Source of the DNA: Tateyamaria sp947503385
Lineage (GTDB): Bacteria; Pseudomonadota; Alphaproteobacteria; Rhodobacterales; Rhodobacteraceae
NCBI RefSeq assembly: GCF_051195235.1
Contig: NZ_JBNFZM010000003.1
Span: forward strand, 310,001-374,000
Reading direction: 5' to 3'
DNA length: 64,000 bases
Part shown: one piece after another, positions 50,755-59,780 of the stretch
Layout of the letters: each line of letters opens with the position of its first letter
Position numbering within the stretch: position 1 is the stretch's first letter
The notes under the pieces: model-generated
The model's input: only the letters and a program-made list of their open reading frames with translations
What the model was told of the DNA's origin: nothing
Databases searched by the model: none
Made by a program: the position numbers and the translations under genes

Positions 50755-53677
50755 GCGCGCGCCCTCCCTCTGGGTCCAGAAACACCGGATCGCAAATTTC
50801 CACCCGTGTACGGATGTCCCGCAGGTGGTCGACCATCTGCAACACCTCGCCATGACGCGCCTGACCGTCGCGGACAAATCCAAGGCCGAGGAAATGCCCA
50901 AAGCTCGGTGAAAAGCCGACAGAGGTGACATAGCCCTGATCATGCGCACGCACCGGCTCTTCGCCATCGGTATAGATCTTGGCCCCACCGGTCAGTTGCC
51001 TGACCGGGCCAACGGGTTTCAGGCCGACCAATTGCGCGCGCCCCTGCTCGACCAGACCGGGCCGGGCCGCCATCGTCTTGCCGATGAAATCCTTTTTGGC
51101 CGACAGCATCCGGGCCATGCCGATGTCCGCCGCCGTCACGCGACCGTCGATCTCGGAATGGGTGATGAACCCTTTTTCGATCCGCAGCACGTTCAACGCT
51201 TCCATCCCGTACGCGCCGCCGCCCATAGTATCGGCGGCCTCAACAAGCGCCGCAAACAGGCTCGCCCCAAACCGCGCGGGCACAGCGACCTCATAGGCAT
51301 GTTCCCCCGAAAACGAGATGCGGAACAGCCGCCCCGTGACACCCCCGATGGAAATGGCCCCGCACGCCATGAACGGCCAGCTTTCATTGTCGATGGGTTG
51401 GTCAAGCATCCCGTTCAGCAGCGCCCGCGCCTGCGGCCCCGCCACAGCGAACTGCGCCCATTGTTCGGTCACCGACATGATCCGCACATCCCATTCCGGG
51501 TGCAGCGCCTGACTGACAAACTCCAGATGCCGCATCACCTGACCCGCCGCAGCGGTGGTCGTGGTCATCACAAAATGCGCAGGCCCCAACCGCGCGGTGG
51601 TGCCATCATCCATGACAAACCCGTCCTCGCGCAGCATCAGCCCATAGCGCACGCGCCCCTCTTTGAGCGTCGAAAACATGTTGGTGTAGACGAAATCCAG
51701 CAATTTGCCTGCATCCGGCCCCTGAATGTCGATCTTGCCAAGCGTCGAGACATCACAGACGCCCACTGCCTCGCGCACATAGCCGACCTCACGATCACAG
51801 GATTGCCGCCACGACGTTTCTCCGTCCCGCGGGAAATACGACGGGCGATACCAAAGCCCGGCTGCAATCATTGGCGCTTTCATGTCCATCGAGGCCGCAT
51901 GGCTGGTTGTCTTGCGCTCAGGCGCAAACCCCGTGCCCTGCGCGCCGGCCCCCAGTGCCGCCAGCGCCACGGGGCCAAAGGGCGGTCGAAATGTCGTTGT
52001 CCCCGTCTCTGGAATGCCGCGCCCTGTTGCATCTGCCAGCACGGCAAGTGCCGCGACATTCGAATTCTTGCCCTGATCCGTGGCCATGCCTTGGGTCGTG
52101 TAACGCTTCATATGCTCGACGGAGGCATAGTTTTCCGCCGCCGCCTGCTTCACATCCTTGACCGTCACATCGTTTTGGAAATCCAACCACGCGCGCCCCT
52201 TGCCCGGCACGGCCCAAAGCGGCGCGATGGCGTATGGCGCATCTTCGGCTGTTGGCACAATGCTGTCCTCCGCGCGCAAGCCCAAAGCCTCAAGGCTCTC
52301 GCGTGCCGCCGATGCCCCCGCCGCCAAACAGGCCGCTGTCGAAAAAGCGCCATTGCAGGCCCCCGCCGCGATCATTCCCGGAATGGCTCCGGGTGTGGGT
52401 ACAAATGATGCGATGTCATCCGACCATGTGGGGCGCCCGTTCATATGGCACGTCACATGCACCGTCGGGTTCCAGCCGCCAGACACCGCCAGACAATCCG
52501 TCGCGATCTTCTCAGATCCGGCGGGTCCATCGACCGAAATCGCCTCAAGACCCCTGCGGCCTTCTGCGCCGGTGACCTGACTGCCCGCAATGACCCTGTA
52601 ATCGCCCTGCGCGACCGCATCTGCGCGGCTGTCGACCACAGCAGCCACATGCACACCTGCTTCGACCATATCCCGCGCCGTCCGGTGTGCATCGTCATTG
52701 TTGGCAAAGACCGTGATTGCCTTGCCCGGTGCCACACCCCACCGGTTCAAATACGCGCGCACAGCCCCCGCCATCATCACGCCCGGACGGTCATTGTTTC
52801 GAAACGCGATGTGCCGCTCCAGCGCACCCGCCGCCAGCACGGACCGCCGCGCAACAATCCGCCAGAACGTCTCCTTGACCCCACCCTCGGGGCGTGTCCG
52901 GTGATGCGCCACGCGCTCCAGCGCGCCAAAGGTGCCGCCGTCATAGGCCCCGGTAACCGTCGTGCGCGTCATCAGCCGAACAGTGTCCATAGCTGCGAGT
53001 TCCGCCACAGCCTCCGCCGCCCAAGCGTGTCCGGGCGCGCCCCCAATCTCCAGCGTTTCCGCGTTGAGCCGCCCACCCATCACGAAATCCTCATCTGCCA
53101 GAATGACCCGCGCCCCTGCGCGCGCAGCTGTCAACGCAGCCATCAATCCGGCAGGACCCGCACCGACCACCAACAGATCACAGAACGCATAGGCCTTTTC
53201 ATAGTGATCACCGTCCGCCTCTGCGCCCAGTGCCCCCAAGCCCGCCGCCCGCCGAATGAACGGCTCATAAAGCCGCTCCCAAAACGCGCGTGGCCACATG
53301 AACGTCTTGTAATAGAACCCGGCCCCCAGAAATGGCGCGGCCAAATCGTTCACGCTCAACAGATCAAATCCCAGCGACGGCCACGCATTCTGCGGACGCG
53401 CTTCCAACCCGTCATAGATTTCCTGCACCGTCGCCCGCACGTTTGGGTCTGTATCGGGGCCCCTACCAACAGTCACCAGCGCATTCGGCTCTTCGGAGCC
53501 TGCGGTCAAAATCCCCCGCGCCCGATGATACTTGAACGATCGCGCCACATGCCGCACGTCATTGGCCAGCAGCGCAGAGGCCAGCGTATCGCCTCCAAAT
53601 CCGCGATATGTGTTGCCATCAAACTGAAACGACAGCCGCTGTGACCGGTCGATCAGGCCTTTACCTTCGACCCTCAT
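50747..53677 (-). CDS. soxA: Sarcosine oxidase alpha subunit
   Basis: A 976-residue subunit of the tetrahydrofolate-linked enzyme that demethylates sarcosine (N-methylglycine). N-terminal ferredoxin-like segment ('FQFDGNTYRGFGGDTLASALLAN' in part), an NAD/FAD Rossmann domain ('LLVVGAGPAGLMAALTAA' near residue 170), a central region and a C-terminal aminomethyltransferase (GcvT) domain from about 600 on ('REVGYVREAVGVCDVSTLGK', 'FSGEHAYEVAVPARFG') that passes the methylene group to THF. Overlaps soxD and soxG by four and eight bases. Confidence 0.96.
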   Translation of the reverse strand: MRVEGKGLIDRSQRLSFQFDGNTYRGFGGDTLASALLANDVRHVARSFKYHRARGILTAGSEEPNALVTVGRGPDTDPNVRATVQEIYDGLEARPQNAWPSLGFDLLSVNDLAAPFLGAGFYYKTFMWPRAFWERLYEPFIRRAAGLGALGAEADGDHYEKAYAFCDLLVVGAGPAGLMAALTAARAGARVILADEDFVMGGRLNAETLEIGGAPGHAWAAEAVAELAAMDTVRLMTRTTVTGAYDGGTFGALERVAHHRTRPEGGVKETFWRIVARRSVLAAGALERHIAFRNNDRPGVMMAGAVRAYLNRWGVAPGKAITVFANNDDAHRTARDMVEAGVHVAAVVDSRADAVAQGDYRVIAGSQVTGAEGRRGLEAISVDGPAGSEKIATDCLAVSGGWNPTVHVTCHMNGRPTWSDDIASFVPTPGAIPGMIAAGACNGAFSTAACLAAGASAARESLEALGLRAEDSIVPTAEDAPYAIAPLWAVPGKGRAWLDFQNDVTVKDVKQAAAENYASVEHMKRYTTQGMATDQGKNSNVAALAVLADATGRGIPETGTTTFRPPFGPVALAALGAGAQGTGFAPERKTTSHAASMDMKAPMIAAGLWYRPSYFPRDGETSWRQSCDREVGYVREAVGVCDVSTLGKIDIQGPDAGKLLDFVYTNMFSTLKEGRVRYGLMLREDGFVMDDGTTARLGPAHFVMTTTTAAAGQVMRHLEFVSQALHPEWDVRIMSVTEQWAQFAVAGPQARALLNGMLDQPIDNESWPFMACGAISIGGVTGRLFRISFSGEHAYEVAVPARFGASLFAALVEAADTMGGGAYGMEALNVLRIEKGFITHSEIDGRVTAADIGMARMLSAKKDFIGKTMAARPGLVEQGRAQLVGLKPVGPVRQLTGGAKIYTDGEEPVRAHDQGYVTSVGFSPSFGHFLGLGFVRDGQARHGEVLQMVDHLRDIRTRVEICDPVFLDPEGGRARG

Positions 53678-53934
53678 GACGCATCCCTCGCCAGCACTGC
53701 TGCCTTCACCTCATGGCTCGATACATTGCGCGTCACCCGTAACCACGCGCCGCAACCCGCATCGTGGCTCCAAAGCTCATCCAGATCGCCCGCACTGTTT
53801 TCACGGAGATGCAGATAGTCGTCCCACGCAGCCTCTCCTGCATCCGGCGCAGGACGGGCCAGAGCCACAGCGGCGCCCTGATAGTAGAACTCGCGCCGGT
53901 CGCGGGCACCGCAAATCGGACAGGGAATGCGCAT
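53674..53934 (-). CDS. soxD: Sarcosine oxidase delta subunit
   Basis: An 86-residue zinc-binding subunit: 'MRIPCPICGARDRREFYY' with CxxC and 'WSHDAGCGAWLRVTRN' supplying His and Cys ligands, the family's usual His-Cys3 zinc site. The ATG at 53934 has AGGA upstream. Overlaps the soxA start (ATGA). Confidence 0.94.
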   Translation of the reverse strand: MRIPCPICGARDRREFYYQGAAVALARPAPDAGEAAWDDYLHLRENSAGDLDELWSHDAGCGAWLRVTRNVSSHEVKAAVLARDAS

Positions 53935-54007
53935 CAGACAATCCTCCGGGAACAGGTCCCCTGCTTCTTCTCTTTCCAAATACTCAACTGCACCATGACC
54001 ATCTCTC

Positions 54008-55261
54008 CTAGTGCAGATTGTGCTGAGACCCGGTGGCCTCTTCGTCCATGATCCCGCGTCCGGTGCGGAATCGGTCCAGACGGTGCCGCACTGTTGTTTC
54101 GTGCGGCTGCCCCGTTGCCAGCAAATGCGCAAAGGTGTGGCCCGATGCCGGGGTCGCCTTGAACCCGCCATAGCACCACCCGCAATTGACAAAGAGACCC
54201 TCGATGTCCGTTTTGTCGATGATAAAGGACCCATCGGGTGACATGTCCATCACCCCGCCCCAACTGCGCAGCATCCGCGCCTTGCCCAACACCGGCATCA
54301 GCGTCATCGCCGCCTCGGACACATGTTCGACCAGCGGCAGATTCCCGCGCGAGGCATAGCTGGCATACATATCCAGATCGCCGCCAAACACGAGCCCACC
54401 CTTGTCGGACTGACTGATATAGAAATGCCCCATGCCGTAAGTGACCACGTGGTCGAGGCAGGGTTTCAGCCCCTCGGTCACAAAAGCCTGCAAGACGTGG
54501 CTCTCGATGGGCAAGCGCAGACCTGCCATTGCCGCCACTTGCGAGGACCGGCCCGCAGCGACCATACCGATCTTCTTGGCCCGGATCGGACCGCGGGTGG
54601 TCTGCACGCCCCTCACAACACCGTTTTCCACGTCGATCCCGGTCACTTCGCATTGTTGGATCAGGTCTACGCCCCGGTTGCTGGCCGACCGGGCAAAGCC
54701 CCACGCCACGGCGTCATGCCGCGCAGTGCCGCCACGCCTGTGGTAGAGGCCACCGAAAATGGGAACGCGTGTCTGATCGAAATCGATCATCGGCAGCAGC
54801 TTACGCAAATCGCCGGGTGTCAGCATCTCGGCGTCGTCACCCTGCGCACGCATCGTATTCCCCCGCCGGACAAAGGCGTCCCGCTGCCCGTCCGAATGCA
54901 CGAGGTTGATGATACCGCGCTGCGAATGCATCACATTGAAATTCAGGTCCTCCTCCAGACCCTCCCACAGTTTCAGTGAATGCGAATAGAATTCCGAATT
55001 GCCCGGCAGCATGTAGTTGGCGCGCACGATTGTGGTGTTGCGCCCGACGTTTCCACCTCCAAGATAGCCGCGCTCCAGTACCGCCACATTGGTGATCCCG
55101 TGCACCGAGGCGAGGTAATGCGCCGTGGCCAGCCCGTGCCCACCACCGCCGATCAGCACGATGTCGTAGTTGGGCTTGGGTTCGGGGCTGCGCCAATGCG
55201 GCCCCCAGCCCTTGTTGCCCGTCAACCCTTCGGTCAGGATTTTGAGCCCTGAGAACCGCAT
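54008..55261 (-). CDS. soxB: Sarcosine oxidase beta subunit
   Basis: FAD/FMN-binding catalytic subunit of 417 aa, a DAO-family fold: 'YDIVLIGGGGHGLATAHYLA' dinucleotide site, 'GGGNVGRNTTIVRANYMLPG' with the residues next to covalent flavin (in the known enzyme, FMN-linked His is nearby in the sequence), 'RRGGTARHDAVAWGFA', and 'FVNCGWCYGGFKATPASGHTFA' in part. First gene of the operon; a promoter must lie in 55262-55400. The ATG at 55261 is preferred to 55276. Confidence 0.95.
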   Translation of the reverse strand: MRFSGLKILTEGLTGNKGWGPHWRSPEPKPNYDIVLIGGGGHGLATAHYLASVHGITNVAVLERGYLGGGNVGRNTTIVRANYMLPGNSEFYSHSLKLWEGLEEDLNFNVMHSQRGIINLVHSDGQRDAFVRRGNTMRAQGDDAEMLTPGDLRKLLPMIDFDQTRVPIFGGLYHRRGGTARHDAVAWGFARSASNRGVDLIQQCEVTGIDVENGVVRGVQTTRGPIRAKKIGMVAAGRSSQVAAMAGLRLPIESHVLQAFVTEGLKPCLDHVVTYGMGHFYISQSDKGGLVFGGDLDMYASYASRGNLPLVEHVSEAAMTLMPVLGKARMLRSWGGVMDMSPDGSFIIDKTDIEGLFVNCGWCYGGFKATPASGHTFAHLLATGQPHETTVRHRLDRFRTGRGIMDEEATGSQHNLH

Positions 55262-55401
55262 GTCGCCTCCACGCACTTTTGTGATGGAATACCATCAACT
55301 CTGTGCAGGAGTAGCAAGGGGCGGCATCCACATCCGCCCCATTTCGACACAGGTTGGCCCGTCAGCGACGGAATGTAGCGGCACATTTCCCCGGCAGCAT
55401 G

Positions 55402-56286
55402 TCAGCGGATAAAGTTCGGCCCCAACAGCGTTTGCGCCAAAGTGGTGTTCGGCACGCGAATATCCCGGCCGCCCTTGCGCAGGGTCGCAATGAAAATGGC
55501 GCGCGACGTGCGTTTGTTCCCATCCGGCGCGGATTGCGCGCGAATGTACGCCCCATAGAGAAAACAGGCCAGATCGTCCCAGCGACGACTTTGATCCCCC
55601 GGCGTCAGTTGCAGTGTCATGGCAAGCCGCTCAATGTGTTCGGTGAGCCACTTTGCCCCCGCCGAACTGGGATAGGCACCGCCACGATTGACCATGCGCC
55701 CGTGTGCGTAAGCCGGGGTGGCCATCACTTCGGCGCCGATCAATTCATGATTGGCGCGGTCGAACGTGTTCTTTTGACGCACGTCATAGTCGCGGTGCAG
55801 GATCATCATTAGGCGCAGCGTCTTGCGGCGCGCCTCAACCGACGGATCATGACTGTTGACCCAGTTCACACCCTTCCATAGATCGTCTTCCATCGGGTTG
55901 GTGGGAATGCGCCATTCAAATGGATCGATGTTGTTGCGGCGCAAAAGCGGCTCAAGTTCGCAATTGCTGCATCTGGCCCACAATCCGTTGATCTGCGCCT
56001 GCACGTCGAGGATCATCCGGGTCTCATAGAGCAGGTAGCCGTTGATCAGCGGCGCGTACATTTCCGCCGCGTCCTCTTCGTAGTCCATCCAGCGCACGGC
56101 GCGCTCGATATATTCCTCGTACACCTGAATGACGGCATCGGCATGGTTCTGGCCAATGACCAGACGCAACCCGGCAAACGAGGGCAATTGCTTCCATGCG
56201 GCGACTGCCGCTCTGCGGTCCACCTGCACCCGGTTACGCCGACGGTTGCGCGTGCGTTTCTTTTTCCAGAAGGCAAAACCAGACAT
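55402..56286 (-). CDS. Fic-like protein with degenerate active site, uncharacterised
   Basis: 294 aa. The N terminus is very basic ('KKKRTRNRRRNR', residues 8-19). The middle is helical with 'CSNCE' near residue 110. Near the C terminus, 'APDGNKRTSRAIFIATL' (about residues 253-269) matches the second half of the Fic motif HxFx[DE]GN[GK]RxxR, and the preceding 'WLTEHIERLAM' and 'CFLYGAYIRAQ' helices fit the Fic fold, but the motif reads Q-S-A-P-D-G-N-K-R, so the catalytic His is Gln251. 'GRMVNRGGAYPSS' could be the target-binding flap. AMPylation activity is therefore doubtful. The start overlaps a 35-aa ORF (TGATG). Confidence 0.75.
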   Translation of the reverse strand: MSGFAFWKKKRTRNRRRNRVQVDRRAAVAAWKQLPSFAGLRLVIGQNHADAVIQVYEEYIERAVRWMDYEEDAAEMYAPLINGYLLYETRMILDVQAQINGLWARCSNCELEPLLRRNNIDPFEWRIPTNPMEDDLWKGVNWVNSHDPSVEARRKTLRLMMILHRDYDVRQKNTFDRANHELIGAEVMATPAYAHGRMVNRGGAYPSSAGAKWLTEHIERLAMTLQLTPGDQSRRWDDLACFLYGAYIRAQSAPDGNKRTSRAIFIATLRKGGRDIRVPNTTLAQTLLGPNFIR

Positions 56287-56393
56287 CAGATGGTCCCCCA
56301 TGTGGAATGGGAACTGGCTGACACAGCGATGAAATACGTGTTCGCTGTGTCGCCAGTGGAAATGACTTTTTCAAAATTCGGGAACCAAGGCAC
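56286..56393 (-). CDS. Putative 35-aa protein coupled to the Fic-like gene
   Basis: A GTG at 56393 preceded by AAAGGAG (7-bp spacing) opens a 35-codon frame reading '(M)PWFPNFEKVISTGDTANT' and 'YFIAVSASSHSTWGTI'. Its TGA overlaps the ATG of the Fic-like gene as TGATG, the classic coupling geometry. The frame also contains a long hairpin. Residues are not strongly biased, and no known antitoxin motif ([ST]xxxE[GN]) is seen, so function is unknown. Alternatively this is only a leader peptide that controls translation of the next gene. Confidence 0.55.
   Translation of the reverse strand: MPWFPNFEKVISTGDTANTYFIAVSASSHSTWGTI
56314..56356 (-). other. Long stem-loop inside the 35-aa ORF
   Basis: Arms 56314-56329 and 56342-56356 pair over 15 bp with one bulged base (core GACACAGCGA / TCGCTGTGTC is perfect), loop 12 nt. 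It lies 28 nt upstream of the Fic-like start codon on the transcript, so translation of the small ORF would melt it and could open the downstream start. Confidence 0.6.
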
Positions 56394-56509
56394 GTGATGT
56401 CTCCTTTCGCGCAAACGCGTTATCGGACACGAGCCATGGGTCGCTCGTGCAATTCATGTTGTTCGAAGGTTTGGACAGGATCTGCGCTGTGCCTTCACAT
56501 GAATTACAC

Positions 56510-56537
56510 GCGGGGCCGAAGAGTTATTCGGCCCCGC
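56510..56537 (-). terminator. Strong hairpin after gdhA, probable terminator
   Basis: A perfect 11-bp stem (GCGGGGCCGAA / TTCGGCCCCGC, loop 6) 54 bp past the gdhA stop. On the minus strand a T-run lies before, not after, the hairpin, so it is not a textbook intrinsic terminator. Another 7-bp stem (CACGAGC/GCTCGTG, 56428-56449) follows. No gene is seen in 56394-56590. Confidence 0.5.
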
Positions 56538-56590
56538 TGCAAAAAAAGTGATTTTAGTCTGAACTGGCCACTGCCAGACGGCGCTTGGGG

Positions 56591-58021
56591 CTAGAGCCCC
56601 TTGGCACGGTAGCTGTCCGCCACCTTGCCGATGGACACGAGGTAAGCCGCCGTGCGCAGATCATCGACATCGTCGCGATCATGCCAGACCGATGCCATCG
56701 ACTGGTAGGCCGCCCGCATCGTGTCATCAAGGCCCGAGCGGACCAGTTCCAGTTCATCCGCGCCACGCAGGTATTTCTGCTTGAAGTCCGGCGTCATGCT
56801 CCACGCATCGCCCAGATGACGGCTGAGCCGCTCAAGCTCGTCCACAACCAACTGGTGCCGCGCCTCTTCCTGACGACGCTGCATCCGCCCAAAGCGGATA
56901 TGGCTGAGGTTTTTGACCCACTCGAAATAGGACACGGTCACACCACCGGCATTCGCATACATGTCGGGAATGATCACGGTGCCCTTATCCCGGAGGATGC
57001 TGTCAGCGCCAGCGGTCACCGGACCGTTCGCGGCCTCGATAATCAGCGGTGCCTTGACCTGTGCCGCATTGCCCATGTGAATGACCCCCTCGAGCGCGGC
57101 GGGGATCAGGATGTCGCATTCCTCCTCAAGCACGGTCGAGCCGTCTTCGACAAAGGTGCCGTCGGCATAGCCTGCCACACCGCCATGCCCGGCGATCCAG
57201 TTCCGAACCGCATCCACGTCAAGTCCGCGCGGATCGGTCAGCGCACCATCGCGTTCGATGATCCCGACGATCTTGCAGCCATCCTCCGCAGCGAGGAACT
57301 TGGCCGCGTGGTAGCCCACATTGCCCAGCCCCTGCACCACGACCGTCTTGCCATCCAGCGTTCCGCTCATCCCCGCCTTTTTGACACCTTCGGCATCGCG
57401 GAAGAATTCGCGTAGCGCATATTGCACGCCCCGACCGGTCGCCTCCGTACGGCCCTGAATGCCGCCCGCATTGGTCGGTTTGCCGGTCACGCAGGCCACG
57501 CCGTTGATGTCGGTCGTGTTCATCCGTTTGTACTGGTCCGCAATCCACGCCATCTCGCGCTCGCCCGTGCCCATGTCGGGGGCGGGCACATTCTGCGCGG
57601 GGTTGATCATGTCGCGCTTGATCAGCTCATAGGCAAACCGGCGCGTGATCAGTTCCATCTCATGATCGTCATATTCGCGCGGATCAATGTGCAGCCCACC
57701 CTTGGAGCCGCCAAACGGTGCCTCCACCAATGCGCATTTGTAGGTCATCAGCGCTGCCAGCGCCTCCACCTCGTCCTGATTAACGCCCAAGGCAAAGCGA
57801 ATGCCCCCCTTGACCGGTTCCATGTGTTCGGAATGTACAGACCGGTAACCTGTAAACGTCTGGATCTGCCCGCGCAGACGCACGCCAAACCGGACAGTGT
57901 ACGTCGCATTGCACACACGTATCTTTTCCTCGAGCCCGGGCGGCAGGTCCATCAGCGCAACAGCGCGGTTGAACATAATGTCGACGCTCTCGCGAAAGCT
58001 CGGTTCCTGGGGTGTGCTCAT
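56591..58021 (-). CDS. gdhA: Glutamate dehydrogenase (Glu/Leu/Phe/Val dehydrogenase family)
   Basis: Oxidatively deaminates glutamate to 2-oxoglutarate or the reverse with NAD(P). 476 aa from the ATG at 58021. Diagnostic segments: 'PVKGGIRFALGVNQDEVEAL', 'APFGGSKGGLHIDPREYDDH' (catalytic Lys of GGSKGG), 'VPAPDMGTGEREMAWI' and the Rossmann motif 'VVVQGLGNVGYHAAKFL'. Length is in the range of the NAD-type 450-aa group, somewhat longer. Substrate specificity (Glu rather than Leu/Phe) is the usual annotation and not proven. It could handle ammonia from sarcosine/glycine catabolism. Confidence 0.93.
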   Translation of the reverse strand: MSTPQEPSFRESVDIMFNRAVALMDLPPGLEEKIRVCNATYTVRFGVRLRGQIQTFTGYRSVHSEHMEPVKGGIRFALGVNQDEVEALAALMTYKCALVEAPFGGSKGGLHIDPREYDDHEMELITRRFAYELIKRDMINPAQNVPAPDMGTGEREMAWIADQYKRMNTTDINGVACVTGKPTNAGGIQGRTEATGRGVQYALREFFRDAEGVKKAGMSGTLDGKTVVVQGLGNVGYHAAKFLAAEDGCKIVGIIERDGALTDPRGLDVDAVRNWIAGHGGVAGYADGTFVEDGSTVLEEECDILIPAALEGVIHMGNAAQVKAPLIIEAANGPVTAGADSILRDKGTVIIPDMYANAGGVTVSYFEWVKNLSHIRFGRMQRRQEEARHQLVVDELERLSRHLGDAWSMTPDFKQKYLRGADELELVRSGLDDTMRAAYQSMASVWHDRDDVDDLRTAAYLVSIGKVADSYRAKGL

Positions 58022-58325
58022 CCGGGGTCTCCTCTCTCCGGCACGACTCGGCCGCATGGCCAGTCTGTGACCGCAGGCTATGACGGTTTCGTTAACCAGC
58101 GCCAGATTCTCTTTTTTGGCATTTTCAACATGTCGCGCACGATCCCCCGCAAAAGCCTTGATTCCGACCCACAATGCACCCTTCGGCCGCGTATTGGTTC
58201 CAAAGCGTAGAAAAACACCCCGAACACTCCGTTGTTTTGCCTGATTTCAGCCATATTCCGCCGTCACACCAATGATTGGAAAATTAGGCCTGCTTTGGGC
58301 CCATTGGTTGAAATGAAGGTGCAAA
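58022..58325. other. Divergent intergenic region between gdhA and tadG-like gene
   Basis: About 304 bp with no gene I can support. It must contain the gdhA promoter and the pilus-gene promoter. I see only a single TTAA half-site near 58085 and no clear inverted repeat. Confidence 0.5.
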
Positions 58326-59780
58326 ATGCCTCGGAAATGGAACAGAACGCAGATGACGCTCGCTGATTTGCGGAGCTCAGTCGCACAGTTCAAACGGGAC
58401 GAGCGCGGCACAGTTACTTACTTTGCGGTCTACATGCTCATGATGATGCTGCTTGTAGGTGGCATTGCCGTTGACCTCATGGAAAACGAAATGATGCGGA
58501 CTCGCGTACAGAATACGCTGGACCGCGCGGTGCTGGCGGCGGCTGACCTCGATCAGACGCTGGAGCCTGCCGCCGTTGTACAAGACTATTTCGACAAGGC
58601 GGGCATGGGCCAGTACCTGACGTCCGTGACGGTCGATGAAGGTCTGAACTATCGTACCGTGACCGCACGGGCCGACGCCACAACCAATACACAGTTCATG
58701 CGCCTGATGGGCGTGCCCGAACTTCAGGTGCCCGCCGGTGGCGCCGCCGAAGAACGGGTGTCCAATGTCGAAATCTCCATGGTGCTGGACATCTCCGGCT
58801 CGATGGGCAGCGACAACAAGATGAACAACCTGCACGACGCGGCGGGCGTGTTCATCGACACCGTTCTCAAGCCCGAGAATGCAGACCTGATCTCTGTGTC
58901 GTTGATCCCCTACACCGCGCAGGTCAGCGCCGGTGAGGACATCTTTAACGCCATGAATATCTCGCGCTGGTCCGGCAACCCCGGCTGGTGCATTGATTTC
59001 GAGGAAACCGACTTTTCCACCACAACGGTGCGAATGGACGGCACTTACGAGCACATGCAGTTCTTCGACGAAGGCTGGAACTACTCCAACCCCGTCTCCA
59101 ATCCGGGCTGCCCGGGCCGCGACGACGGCTATTACAGCTCGGACCCCGAACAAACGAAACGCGAGTACGAGCAGATCATCGGCTTTAGCCAGAACGCAAC
59201 GACGCTCAAAAACCGCATCAACAACTACCGCGCACGTGCCAACACCTCCATCCACATCGGGATGAAATGGGGCGTGGCCATGCTCGACCCGTCTTTCCGC
59301 CCGGTGACGCAGGCCTTGGGTTTGCAGAACAAGGTGGACGCGGCCTTTGGCAACCGTCCAGCCGACCACTCGGACACCGAAACGCTGAAAACCGTACTGC
59401 TGATGACCGACGGTCAGAACGTGAACACGACGCGGATCGACGATTACTACTACAGCTGGCACAACGCCCGCGTCCATTGGACCAAGTATCCGCTGCATTG
59501 GTATCTCAACAACTATGTCGGAGGCAGCTGGGACAACTGGCGTTACACCAAGTACACGTCCGGCCAAGCCGACACCATGCTGAGCAACATCTGCACGGCG
59601 GCCAAGAACAAAGGCATCGTCGTCTGGTCGATCGGCTTTGAGGTCACCAACTACTCCGCCGGCGTCATGCAAGACTGCGCTTCGTCCCCCTCCCACTTCT
59701 TCCGCGTGGAAGGTGTCGAGATCACCGAAGCCTTTGAAGCTATCGCCAAACAGATCAACCAGCTGAGGCTCACACAATGA
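58326..59780 (+). CDS. TadG-like pilus assembly protein with von Willebrand A domain
   Basis: A 484-residue protein of the tight-adherence (Flp pilus) system. The N terminus is TadE/G-like: 'FKRDERGTVTYFAVYMLMMMLLVGGIAVDLME' in part, one membrane helix after a basic lead, followed by a vWA domain with the MIDAS 'MVLDISGSMGSD' (DxSxS) and 'LLMTDGQNVN'. A Tyr/Trp-rich stretch ('DDYYYSWHNARVHWT') sits in the vWA surface loops. The stop overlaps the TadE-like start (ATGA). The main tad gene cluster is not in this window. Confidence 0.88.
   Translation: MPRKWNRTQMTLADLRSSVAQFKRDERGTVTYFAVYMLMMMLLVGGIAVDLMENEMMRTRVQNTLDRAVLAAADLDQTLEPAAVVQDYFDKAGMGQYLTSVTVDEGLNYRTVTARADATTNTQFMRLMGVPELQVPAGGAAEERVSNVEISMVLDISGSMGSDNKMNNLHDAAGVFIDTVLKPENADLISVSLIPYTAQVSAGEDIFNAMNISRWSGNPGWCIDFEETDFSTTTVRMDGTYEHMQFFDEGWNYSNPVSNPGCPGRDDGYYSSDPEQTKREYEQIIGFSQNATTLKNRINNYRARANTSIHIGMKWGVAMLDPSFRPVTQALGLQNKVDAAFGNRPADHSDTETLKTVLLMTDGQNVNTTRIDDYYYSWHNARVHWTKYPLHWYLNNYVGGSWDNWRYTKYTSGQADTMLSNICTAAKNKGIVVWSIGFEVTNYSAGVMQDCASSPSHFFRVEGVEITEAFEAIAKQINQLRLTQ

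Noticed and set aside
54008..55261. SoxB start and any small ORF in the 74-bp soxB-soxD gap
   Set aside because: A 22-codon frame exists in the gap but it has no independent support and looks like leader sequence to soxD.
58377..59777. A 466-codon frame opposite the tadG-like gene
   Set aside because: Val/His/Arg-rich antisense frame; the plus-strand gene has a clear MIDAS motif and pilin leader.
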